Assembly (NCBI GenBank): GCA_000469685.2
Contig: LS997562.1
Span: 34,170,215 to 34,234,214 of the forward strand
Length of the DNA: 64,000 bases
Direction of reading: 5' to 3'
Origin: Haemonchus contortus
Lineage: Eukaryota > Nematoda > Chromadorea > Rhabditida > Trichostrongylidae
The notes under the pieces are model-generated. The model did no database searches. It saw nothing but the letters and a program-made list of their open reading frames with translations, and had not been told where the DNA came from. The position numbers were made by a program, and so were the translations under genes. This document shows, piece after piece, positions 37,556-47,422 of this stretch; position 1 is the stretch's first letter; each line of letters begins with the position of its first letter.

Positions 37556-39589
37556 CTCTCTTGGCGAGGGGTCCAATTTGCAGAAAAGATAGAATGATTG
37601 TAATAGTCATGAATTGGATAGATTCTGAGGAAATTCTCCGTATATTACCTGTTTCCTGCACTGACCCACCTCCGTCGATCTGTTAATCTTAAATGGAAAT
37701 GAGAAGGCAAGGAGGGAGGGGTCAGGGAGGGAGTGAAAAGGGTTTCTAGGAGAAGAATTGAGTAAGGAGTGAGGCTCCGCTAGCGAAGCCATGCTCACCA
37801 CTGACACCGGCATAGGATTGTTGACCGCTCAAGAACTTTGTCCTTTTCTCACTCTTTTTTTTATCTGAGCAGAAATGGTCTCGAAGCCAAACGATGCTCA
37901 ATATTTTTGCAAATTGCCCATAAAAGCCGTGAAAATGGGAAATTGGTCGCCCTTAAATTTTCTCCGCGGAATAATCACGCGAAGCCTGAAATTCTTTCGC
38001 AAGGAAAGTTCAGAAAGCGGACATAACTTGGGAATACTTGCCTCCTAGACATATGTAGGGAAAAGTTAGACAGGAATCGACCCAGAGGGAGAGTTACAGG
38101 AGCATGAAGGAACTAATGGTGGGCAGCACAAGGCAGAGTCATGTAAATTGAAAAAAGCAGGAAAATGAAGAAAGCTCCAGAAAATTCGTTTTGGACCAAA
38201 GGTACCCTTCAAAGGGCATAGGTTAGACCCTACTATAATAATTAATCATTCCTCCGCCCCGTGGAGAGGTATCGGCTGAAAACAGTGACCACAAAACCCT
38301 ATTTGGACCAAAGCCCTTCAAGACTGATCCCGCTCCTCTGTTATAGTTGGCACAATTAATAACCTCGACCGATTATTCAACTTTGACAGATGAGGGCTCG
38401 ATATGTCAGCCACACCCACTACTTTTATGTCCCGCCCCAGTGCCCAAACAAACGGAAACGGTCAAGTTGACGCTTTTTTGAGTGACAGCGAAAACAAGAA
38501 CAAACAAATGCTTCTGGAAGGGTATGCAGATTGCCATATGTTCTCGATAGGTCTCCAAAGATTTCAAGAATATAACTCCAAAGAAATTGCTTGAATATCG
38601 TTCGTCATGGAAATCTCGTTGGTGGCTGAACCGTTTGGTCATCCTCTTTTTCGAACCTTTACCATTTCTCTTGAGTCGTGTTGTCGCTGCAATCTCTATG
38701 GCAAATGTCGGATGACAAAACCCTTACTTTTCTATTGCAGTTTTTCAGTGACTGACTGTCAGATGGCGGACACTCTGATTTTTTGGCTGATTTGATTTCT
38801 TATGGACCACCCCCCCCCCTTTCACAAGAAAAATCATTTGTGACGTTTTAATGCGAGAAATGTCAATCTTTTGAAATCATTCGTCTGAGAAAGACGTGAA
38901 TAGCGAGATTTTCATGAATTTCTAATGTAAAAAGTGACCGACTGTCCTTCATGGAATCGACAATGCACTTTTTCCCTGTGAGCATTGGATTGCTCAGAAA
39001 GAAATAATGCAAACCAGAAAAACAACTTGAACGCTCTCCTACAGTTGAAAAGCAGCCAGCATGAAGGGTTTTCGATATTTTCTCGTCAAACCCTCTGTTT
39101 TTACGCAGAGCGGTAGGAAGAACGCTACTGGTTATATATGGCGTTACTTTGGAATAAGAATAAAGTTTGGCGCTAACCGATATCTTTTTTTATGTGCCTC
39201 CCACCTCCGAATCAAACCCCCCCCCCAGTCTAGGCTCGCTGAAATAGCTCTGAGAAGCTAGAGACTTTTGAGACCTTGGATTGCAGTCAGATTCGATTCA
39301 CTGATGTGTGGCCTCCAGGTCCCCGGAAGAGTTAACTTGCCTGGAGCCACTGAGTGGGCCTGAAGTCATTTAGGAGAGCTTTGGTCATCTCTGGTGAGCT
39401 TTGGTTATTCTCCTTTATGCCGTTTCCTTTTGAACCGCTTACCTTATAAACCCTGTTTACAGTGTACCAAATCTACTAAGAGGAGTCCCATCATCGAAAC
39501 CTAGTATTTTTTTTCACGAATATAAAAAATGATTTTCGTGAGGATTCCTTCTTTGTCATCCCATATATCCCGAATACTGACTTTTACAG
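37556..39589. other. Intergenic, nothing assigned
   Basis: A 63-codon plus frame from ATG 38403 is the only moderately protein-like frame and has no supporting splice sites. Confidence 0.3.
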
Positions 39590-39756
39590 GAATATGGCTG
39601 GGTCTGGAGGAACAAGAACGGCAAATGCGAGCTTCGTGTTCGTTATCCATGTTGCACAATCCTCAAATTAGTGTGGTTCGTGGATCAAAAAGCTCTGAAA
39701 ATCTACACAAAGTCACTCTTGCCTCTGTACCACAAGGGTCGCCAAGCTCTAGGAAG
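39590..39756 (+). CDS. Isolated internal exon candidate
   Basis: This segment has a good acceptor (CTTTTACAG) and a good donor (GTGAGT). One frame reads LEEQERQMRASCSLSML then SSENLHKVTLASVPQGSPSS, typical of a soluble regulatory region, and ends in phase 0. A second frame over the same bases is also fully open (EYGWVWRNKNGKCELRVRY). I found no neighbouring exon that joins in phase, so the gene cannot be named. Exon skipping in a long-intron gene or a pseudogene remnant are both possible. Confidence 0.4.
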
Positions 39757-40612
39757 GTGAGTAACTTTTCTTTCAAAATTTTGAATGAATCAGAGCCTAT
39801 CCCACACTCTCCCATGAGCCGGAGATGTAATGTCACCCGCTGGTAAGGAATTGGTCCTTCAAGTCTATTCCGACTCTGACGAAATAGCCTTATTCGATCC
39901 AATGGTCATGCATACTGTAGGACGTCGTTTCGACATACCTCTCTACTGAAAACGTCATCAAATTTCATTTCTTAGAGCTGTCATGATTAGTGTCCACCAA
40001 ACGCAAAAGTGGTTTTGGACGCCTACCCAGAGGGACATACCAACCTGACTAATAGGCGGCACTTGCTGAAAAATGACTCGAACCCCTGAAATACTTGCTT
40101 AGCAAAGAAATAAGTCACTCCGACATCCTGTAATTAGCTCATTTTTGATGAGGCATGTCCTTTTTGAAACCTCTATGTGAACCTCTCTTCAGGGATTAAA
40201 AACAGGCATGACTATTCCTGCGGGGTAAAAGTGTCCCAAATTAAGGGCTGGGGAAGAGAAGAGTTTGAAAAGCTGCGCCATTCATCAAAACGTAATGCAT
40301 ACACGATTGTTAGGCTTTTTGGAGGTCCTGTGCATGGAGTTCACAGGAAATCTTACAGTCCTGTAGGGACAAAAACCTAGAGGACCGACTGGGCCGGGCC
40401 AGCAATTCCCCTAAGACAGCATAGAAAAGCTCGAACTGGTAGGTAAAGGTTAATGGCCCTTCAACTGCACAGGTACGAAAACTCAGCACGGGACCAAGTT
40501 TTTACCGTAAACCCCGATATACTGTTGCCAGTCCCGGAATTCCGTAAAACACCACGTATTAACTGTGTTGTGGTAGTAAAAACCAGCCTGGGGTCACCGC
40601 TGAATTTTTGAT

Positions 40613-41239
40613 TTGCTTGGATTTCATCGCTGTTTGGAAAATTGTTCTACCAAAATCTCAATGTCCAAGAATTTTGCACGAGTATGGAAATTAGGTAATT
40701 CAGTATCTTCGGAAAAGGTGAAGTCTCCTCTGCAAGTCGCAACTTTCGTACCCTCTTTTCCCACTATTCTACTTCTCGATAGTTTAAAGGTCTCCCTGTT
40801 CGACTACCTGGAAGCGCCTTGTGTAGCTTCAGAAGTGGTGTTGCTCCGAAATTCTGATTACCCTGGATTTCTGGAGCTTCCTTCTTTGATAGGCATACAC
40901 ATTTCCATGAATAAACGCTCTTGCGAGCATTCGTTCAGATTCCCTTCAACGTCCTCAGCCATTTATTCATGTTTGAAGGACCGCAACACGACCCTTGAGC
41001 TGTCCCCGAATTGCTCGTGTTTGCAAGCGATGGAAGAGCGGAAATTCTGGCCAGCAACTGACTGGCAGCAGCAGCAGCTAAGAAGCAGCTCATCCGAAAA
41101 CTCCACCATAATGGTGCCTTCATTGCGTGCCAAATTGACTTTGCGTGTGCTCCACGACTACTGGCAAAGCTCGTCGTCCCGTCATTTTGTCGTTTTTTTA
41201 TTCCCCCCTCTCTGCCCTTGCCTACACCAAAATATCTGA
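40613..41239 (+). CDS. Long open frame, 208 codons, unrecognised
   Basis: This is the longest uninterrupted frame in the window. It is Ser/Leu-rich with a short Gln run (WQQQQLRSSSS). Another plus frame is also open near 41080-41310. There is no signal peptide, membrane segment or known motif. The minus strand is open across 40935-41243 as well. It could be a coding exon or chance opening in GC-richer DNA. Confidence 0.25.
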   Translation: MLGFHRCLENCSTKISMSKNFARVWKLGNSVSSEKVKSPLQVATFVPSFPTILLLDSLKVSLFDYLEAPCVASEVVLLRNSDYPGFLELPSLIGIHISMNKRSCEHSFRFPSTSSAIYSCLKDRNTTLELSPNCSCLQAMEERKFWPATDWQQQQLRSSSSENSTIMVPSLRAKLTLRVLHDYWQSSSSRHFVVFLFPPLCPCLHQNI

Positions 41240-41617
41240 ACATTGCTACAGTAGTCTATGAAACCAGGGAATGTATGACCTCATTCTTCGAACCTATGAG
41301 TTTGTTCTGTTGAAATAAAATCGAAAGCAAAGAAATTTCTGTTGATTGAATTGCCTTTCGAATTTTCAGCGCATGAATTTTATTAAGATTTTTCAGAGTT
41401 ATTGATTTACTTTTCGTTGGCATGTAAGGGTTAATTCAAGCTAATCGAGGGGCTCCCATAAGACTCTTTTCTTTCTCGGACTTGGGAGCCTTCTAAGAAC
41501 TCTTTGATTCAGGGCTCGATATTCACATTGCGGAAAAGTCGGACCAAAGAGAAGAAGGTCATAAAGCCAAGTGGTTGGTTTTTCATCGTCATATTTACAG
41601 TTTTTTACTTAATTGAG

Positions 41618-41956
41618 TTACCCTGGCAAAATCAACTCGTTTTTTTTGTCACACTTTTTACAAATTCGGACAATTAAAATCGGTTTTTTCTTTCTTGTAA
41701 AGCGTGCAAGTTTGAGGTGTCTAAGCTCAGGGTTGTAAGAAGGGACATGCAGGGTGATCAAATTCTCCTGCAGTTCGCAGTTGCTGTTCTTCTCTAAGGA
41801 ACCTCGTCTACAAGAGTGTAGTAGCCAGAATGTAAACCAGCCCTCTATTACTTCACTTGCTAGTTTAGGCAGAAGAACTACGAACTTGTCCACCATGTGA
41901 GCCCTGAAGAGAGTCATGGACATCGACCTCCTCTTCCATGATCCTTGAGTTTTCAT
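41618..41956 (-). CDS. Minus-strand open frame with a CxxC motif, unrecognised
   Basis: The 112-codon frame ends KKKPILIVRICKKCDKKNEL plus a few residues before TAA. A basic segment before a CxxC is vaguely like RNase P/MRP Rpr2/Rpp21-type zinc ribbons, but the second CxxC pair expected for that fold is not seen. I do not assign it. No splice partner was found. Confidence 0.25.
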   Translation of the reverse strand: MKTQGSWKRRSMSMTLFRAHMVDKFVVLLPKLASEVIEGWFTFWLLHSCRRGSLEKNSNCELQENLITLHVPSYNPELRHLKLARFTRKKKPILIVRICKKCDKKNELILPG

Positions 41957-44084
41957 TTATGCAAAACTGATTCACGTCGGAGTCCTCTGGTGCTTTCCTC
42001 TCTTATTATACTTTCTAGAGGAATATCTGAAATTAATGGGGTAGCGACGTTTTGGCGAAACTTCCTTCTCAAATCCATACGTAGGTCGAGCGGGGTCTCA
42101 GAAGTGTACAGGGTAAGGAGCAGGGTGCCAGGAAACAACTAAGGCGGGTTCGAATCCCGTACTAGACTGAAGTTTTGTCCATATTTCGTCATCTTTGCGG
42201 TAGTCTCGCATCGTGTATTGTGGCCGAATAATAGCATTAACATTAACACGGGTCTATTTAACTAAAGAGTATGGAACTTAGCAGTAGTGCCATGGAGGTA
42301 CATAGTAGGTTGTCCTGTTGATAGGGGAAGCAAGTGAATCTACTACCTCGTCGTTATTCTTCCTTTCTTCCCCTTCACCCTCAGGTTATTCGACATTATT
42401 TCTGCCGAGTATACCTCTATCTACGGGTAGTGGGTGGAGGCTATAGAGAGAGTTAGTCGTCCCGGTAGGCTCTACGGCTTAATTATCGTCAAACCGGCCA
42501 TTGTGCTGTTAATTGCATCCAATACTCATTTCGTCACCATTGCTCCCTCTCTTTGTCCGCGACTCCAATCGGAAGAGCTGTCCAAAACAAAAGTCGTCCC
42601 AGTAGGAACAGCGCTCTTTATCGCTTTGCAGACTTGAATTGTAAATTTACCAGAACGCCGCCATTCAACGGCTTTTCCTTCTTTCCACCCCACTGAGCTT
42701 CAGAGAAGTAATCGTTTGTGTTTTGGGCTTTTGTCCACTTGAATGGTCATTACTTTACATTCCCAGAGAAAAGCAGTCTGATGTTATTTCCGCTTGCCAG
42801 CCTTTTTCAGGGCCACCCTCAACAACCAATAAAGATCCTAAAGTCTTTAAAGTACTCTTTTTTTGTAAAATTATCAACCCTGCCAGGTTTTTAAGTGAAT
42901 TTTCTTACCCATGGACATACGAGGCCGTCTACCCCGGCAGGTCAATCATTTCAGACTCATAGGAGATTTGTGACATCCCCTTTCTCTACTATATCAATAA
43001 CATTTTTGAAAAGTTGGCAGTATTCGGGAAAGGTAGAAGGCCCTATCCTCTTTTCGCTGTCTCCATCGCTGCCATTTTACATTTCTTTTTTTCCAGCGGT
43101 CATTAAGTCCTTTTTTGATTCTGACGGTAGCCTGATGACCTAAAATTAAATTCTATGCCCTTTAACTCGTGGCCTTTTCCACATTTCAATTCAAAATGCT
43201 ACCTCATTTATTCGAGCTCACGAACCAGTTATTCATAGGTAAGGTCGAGTGGGTGAACGTCATCAGAACATCCTCACTGAGGCATAAATGGCTATAAATG
43301 GCTAGGAAATTAATCGAGACATTTCCTACGGGAATTTAATTTTTTTACTAACCAACCGTTATTCAGTGCTAGCTCCTCCGTATTTATAGGGTAGGCAGGG
43401 CCCTAAATATTCCTGCATCTTTGATATGGCACTTGTCTAGAGCTGGAGCAAGTAACTATTAATGGCCCTTTTAGTCAGTTCACCGTCTGGTGACTTTGAT
43501 TAACGAACCCGATGCTAGAACGCAGATTTCACCCGCTCGATACATGGGGAGAATTCTATTTTCGGCCTCATTCGTGTGCACCTGCTACCCCCAATGTTCC
43601 TTGTTCTCCATGAAATTCAACGCTGATCAGTCCAAAACGTCCATCTGTTTCTTGAAACGAACATCCTAGACAGAACCAGCATCACTGTCTTCCTTGGATA
43701 GAATTCCGGCCCTTCCTTCCACATAGAAAGGTTACTGATGAGCAGATGTCAAAAGCGACGGCATAGGGGATGCCACAGGAAATTGAATCCTTGGAACCGA
43801 ATAAACCACCCTCCCATACTATCGAGTGAAATTGATCTTTGTTTTGCATGTAGGCCGCTGTAGTCGTAGTAAATAGACCAGTGTTATTGCAGTTGATCGA
43901 ACCAACTTCCGCATTCCCAGTAATGAACCCTCCAGAGCTAATGAAATTTCTAAAATTCCCAGATGTATGATAGTGTCGTTGTCTTCCATCGTCTCCCTCT
44001 TATACCTGCCTTCATCTTTCTTCTTTTTCATCCACATATAGAGTAAAAGGATGAAATCTTCTTAGCTTAACCGTTTTTGGGATG
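41957..44084. other. Intergenic, isolated tRNA-like B-box
   Basis: GGCGGGTTCGAATCCCGTA at about 42145-42163 is an excellent tRNA B-box with a pairing stem. The 5' acceptor strand TCTAGTA expected for a real tRNA is not found 50-60 bases upstream, so a tRNA pseudogene or SINE head is more likely. Nothing else is assigned. Confidence 0.4.
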
Positions 44085-44300
44085 CGCCACGCATCGGACT
44101 TCCATTCAAAACAGTAGTGGTACTTTGAATGCATATATGGTCTGTACAACAGTTGCGGTGACCAGCCAATATACAAGCCAGTGCTTTTATCCCCCCGATG
44201 GGCCTGACACCAACTGACTAAGAATGGAGAATTGGCTTCGTTGGCGTGAGCGAGTATTCATCCCGGATTCAATCCTGGGCAATGCGTTTGACTGGGTCTT
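44085..44300 (-). repeat. tRNA-derived SINE (copy H)
   Basis: A minus-strand copy lies immediately beyond the truncated end of the retroelement. Shared blocks are GGGATGCGCCACGCATCGGA (3' end reversed) and AGTGCTTTTATCC. The head is degenerate. Confidence 0.6.
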
Positions 44301-44459
44301 TTGATGGCTACTTACGCCTACGCCATTCCGCAGTAGAAACAGCTACTTCCCTGAGAACCCCGAGCTGCTTTTTCCTGAGAAAATGCTATACCCAGTGGTT
44401 TTGGACGCTGTTGTCTGCCGATAAGTTTTCGAATAAAGTGCGTGATGGGATAGAGTAGA

Positions 44460-44606
44460 TTAATTATATTGTTATTATAGCCGTTATATCTAGTATAGCC
44501 GTTTAACTTCTTGATCACTATATTCTTGCCACAACCACAGCTACACGACTGAATATCAGAACTTTACTGCGTCATCAAGAGCAACCTCAAACTTGGGTAA
44601 TTAAAC
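44460..44606 (-). repeat. SL1-leader segment, second copy (fused to gag)
   Basis: About 145 bases nearly match 45320-45468 in the same orientation, beginning at 44606 with 21 of the 22 SL1 bases (44606-44586). The gag codons for KFNY form its first bases, so the junction sits in sequence common to gag and SL1. Confidence 0.85.
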
Positions 44607-45145
44607 TTTTGTAGGTTAGTTAATGGCTGATCATGCACGTTTTCACAAAACAAAGTCCAAAAATTCCCAAACTCCCAAATTTTCCCAGTGAATGGAGGGA
44701 TGGGAATAGCTGGCAATTGTGGTACTGCCGCTACGACCTGACTGCCAGTGGATTGAGTTGAACTACCTGTTGCCATAGGTAGTTGTGATCGCGGGCGCTA
44801 AAACGCCTCGCCTCTATTTCGATGGCACCAAGTCGTGCTTGATCCAATATCGTATGCGCCCTCTCAATATGTTCTTGAGCCTGTGCTTCTTGCTCGTCAT
44901 TTAGTGACTCAATCAATGAGTCAACTAAGGCTGTGAAGGTGCATAAGGTTTCTTGGACTAGTCATGAAGTCGAATGTAATTGCAGAACGAGGGATTGCAG
45001 GCGTTGGGAAGTATTAGGATCAAAAATTCGAATATTTTCCGTCTTGAAAGCGTCTTCATTTTCTTGTATAATGCGTTCCAATTTATTACAATATCTAGTT
45101 AGTAAAGCCTTCTGTGATTTGAGCGATGTAGGTCCCGTCATCGCT
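44564..45145 (-). pseudogene. BEL/Pao-type gag fragment
   Basis: The minus frames contain LPAIPIPPFTGKIWEFGNFW and NLQKFNY, the conserved start of the nematode BEL/Pao gag core, preceded by a coiled-coil-like stretch (EEARRF/ARDHNYLWQQV-type residues) and ITEGF near the N-terminus. Stops and one frame change interrupt it. The core breaks off at KFNY where the second SL1 segment begins. Confidence 0.8.
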
Positions 45146-45319
45146 TATAATATTTTCGGAATCTCGAAAAACCCGAAGAAAAGTAAGCGAAAGAAAACGA
45201 AAAGGAAGCTCCGAATCAAGGAATGCCGGCAGACGAAGAGCATACTTGATAATCCAATTGCTCAGCCGTGAATAGTGTAAAGTGTACCTGACCGGACCCT
45301 TAAAATAGTCGATGCACCA

Positions 45320-45468
45320 TATATTAACTATACCGATATTATAGCCGTTATATCTAGTATAGTCGTTTAATTTCTTGATCACTATATTCTTGCCACAACC
45401 ACAGCTACACGACCGAATACCAGAACTTTATCGCGTCAAGCGCAACCTCAAACTTGGGTAATTAAACC
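45320..45468 (-). repeat. SL1-leader segment, first copy
   Basis: It starts at 45468 with all 22 bases of the nematode SL1 spliced leader (45468-45447, beginning GGTTTAATTACCC), followed by GTTGCGCTTGACGCG. It is not an SL RNA gene: no AATTTTTGG-type Sm site follows within the next 100 bases, and the donor after SL1 reads GTTGCG rather than GTAA. Confidence 0.9.
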
Positions 45469-45487
45469 AAATAATGAAAACATAACA

Positions 45488-45510
45488 AATTCAAGCAAGA
45501 AGGCACCAAC
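45488..45510 (-). promoter_or_regulatory. Primer-binding site
   Basis: Directly after the LTR end the minus strand reads GTTGGTGCCTTCTTGCTTGA. TGG complements a tRNA CCA end. The exact primer tRNA is not determined. Confidence 0.65.
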
Positions 45511-46001
45511 TGTTATGCATGTCAAAGGTAAAGATCGTCGAGGATATGGCTTAATAGTACGAGGTATAAAGCAAAAGAGGCACGTGAAAATAAATGAACA
45601 TTCCCTAGGCGCAATAAAGAGCTATGTAAGAAGCGTAATAGAAGCGTCAAGAACACCAAAGGCAACTGGCCTCTGTCTTTGTTCTGCCGAGCTTATATAG
45701 GCGAGGTTTATATTGAGTCCCGCACGACGGGAATGTGGCCTTTTGTGAGAAGGGTGAGAAAGGTTAGATAAGGGATGAGAAAGTTGGGATGAATAGACTC
45801 GTGGCTCAATGCGCCGAGATTGTAATGGGAACCGTGTTGCAGTAGCAATGAAGAAGCTACGGTCGTGGGATACATGGCTGATGACTGGCGAATTGGCTGG
45901 ACCATGGCAGGTCTTTTGTTTGACTCTTGGTTGCACTTGTGTAGTCCTTAGCCAGCTGCGAGACGCCACTGCACCATGTTTCCACCCTATGCAGTCTGGC
46001 A
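45511..46001 (-). repeat. LTR, 491 bp
   Basis: On the minus strand it begins TGCCAGACTGCATAGGG and ends ATGCATAACA, giving the usual TG...CA ends. A TATATAAG box lies at about 45700-45693, with GGCAGAACAAAG as the likely start region about 30 bases later. No second copy exists in the window. Confidence 0.7.
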
Positions 46002-46743
46002 ACTGAAATCAAGTCACTTTTCATGTATTATGAGTCATGGTCAAGATTGTTGATTTAATGAGAAAATTAACGAAAATCGCGTATTACCGCGATATAGAGC
46101 AATTCCAAGTATCTCCAAGCAGCATGCCCAAACGTTCCACTATCCCAAAGAGGCTTTTGCCAATCAACCAACCCAGAGCGAAATTTCCCGGTCGTAAGCA
46201 GTATCGATGAAACTTCTTAGTTATTCTAGAGGGGGGTAATTTCCAGGTACCCACTAACGAACAAGTGCATCGTGAAAAAAGTCAAAGAGCTCTCTTTTTT
46301 TCTTCCATTACGTATGCCCTTTGCAGAATAGGATATGTGTGGCATGTTGCCGAAAGCAGGCTTCAGGGCTGCCGTTAGGCACCGGCATCGTTTGTGTTTC
46401 CTGGAGCCTGTTTTTATGATATTCCAATGATTTTATCGTGTTTCCCGTTAACATTGGGAATCATTGAATTCCCTATCGGGAGTTAGATAGCGCTTCATTT
46501 CGAAGAGCTACAATATTCAGATTTGGGGGTGTTTGACTGGAAGTTCGTAACGTTATCTTCTTCCACTGAGCACGCCATGACTAGAATTTCTTTTTTTGTA
46601 GTAGTGGCTTTTTTTCTGAAGAATTATCCTTTAGGGTCGTAAATTTCCTAAATCTCTTAAGAGGCAAACTTTTAACCCTTAACCGAACATCCTTGCAAAA
46701 ATTCTAGTTTCGATCCTAAAATTAGTCTCTGATAGAGGGGGAG

Positions 46744-46945
46744 GGTGGTGTAGTGGCGAAAGATGCACTATCCGGAATCATGGTCCGGAATCGGTCAGTT
46801 TGTGTCATACTCGTCTGGGAATAAAAGCAGTAGCTGTACATCGTATGGACCGCAATTTATCGCATAGACTATAAACGTAATGACTACGTCACTACGATTC
46901 TGAGAGGGAGATGAGTGCTTGGCGTATCGCAAAAAGGGATTATTC
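46744..46945 (+). repeat. tRNA-derived SINE (copy I)
   Basis: It begins GGTGGTGTAGTGGCGAA (A-box-like) and continues with ATACTCGTCTGGGAATAAAA and CACTACGATTCTGAGAGGGA. The B-box region is deleted or mutated. Confidence 0.65.
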
Positions 46946-47417
46946 AACGTCAAGTCCCTACTTTTTCTTTTACCGACGGAGGTAAATTTTCTTCCTCCTT
47001 CTTCCTATCAAATCAAACCTGTCTCGGCTGGATTTGTGCCTGCTTCTTTTTGAGTCATGAGAAGCATCTCATTGAAAAGTTCCAGGAGAAGCTCCTTTCG
47101 TGCTTCCTACCAGAACTCCAGGTCAGTGGTGTGCCGGTAGGGAGCGCAAAAGTGGCTTCGAATTCTGTCTGAGATCGAAGGCATATTTCCATAGCTGATA
47201 CGGCATACTGGCTATGCTTTGGTGATTAGTAGCCAAACATAGCTCGAGCTAGACATCAATTGTCCTGTCAAATATCTTCTTTATTTTAACTCTGATCAAT
47301 GATGAAATTAATCAATATTAACGAGTTATGTTTCTGATTTAATCAATAGCCATGACTTAGCAGCTCTTTTATTAACATTTTGCAGGCCTAAGAAAACTTG
47401 ATACACATTTTTTTCAG
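46946..47417. promoter_or_regulatory. Upstream region of the kinase, probable outron
   Basis: AT-rich DNA ends in ACACATTTTTTTTCAG at 47402-47417, six bases before the ATG at 47423. This is a strong acceptor with no visible upstream coding exon, as expected for SL trans-splicing. I see no specific promoter motif. Confidence 0.5.
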
Positions 47418-47422
47418 CGACC

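Larger units (their letters stand above)
44460..46001 (-). mobile_element. Truncated BEL/Pao-type LTR retroelement carrying SL1 sequence
   Basis: Read on the minus strand, the order is: LTR 46001-45511; primer-binding site; 42-base leader including that site; complete SL1 match 45468-45447; a leader segment to about 45320; gag fragments 45145-44607; then a second copy of the SL1-plus-leader segment at 44606-44460. Pol and a 3' LTR are absent. The element is therefore an internally rearranged, dead copy. Confidence 0.75.

Noticed and set aside
42120..42200. A functional tRNA gene
   Set aside because: Only the T-arm is recognisable. No acceptor-stem partner or A-box was found at the expected distance.
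44460..45468. The two similar segments taken as short LTRs flanking gag
   Set aside because: Both begin with SL1 and the true LTR with TG/CA ends, TATA box and primer site lies outside them at 45511-46001.
45447..45468. An SL1 RNA gene
   Set aside because: No Sm-site sequence or SL RNA-type donor follows, and the flanks are retroelement leader.
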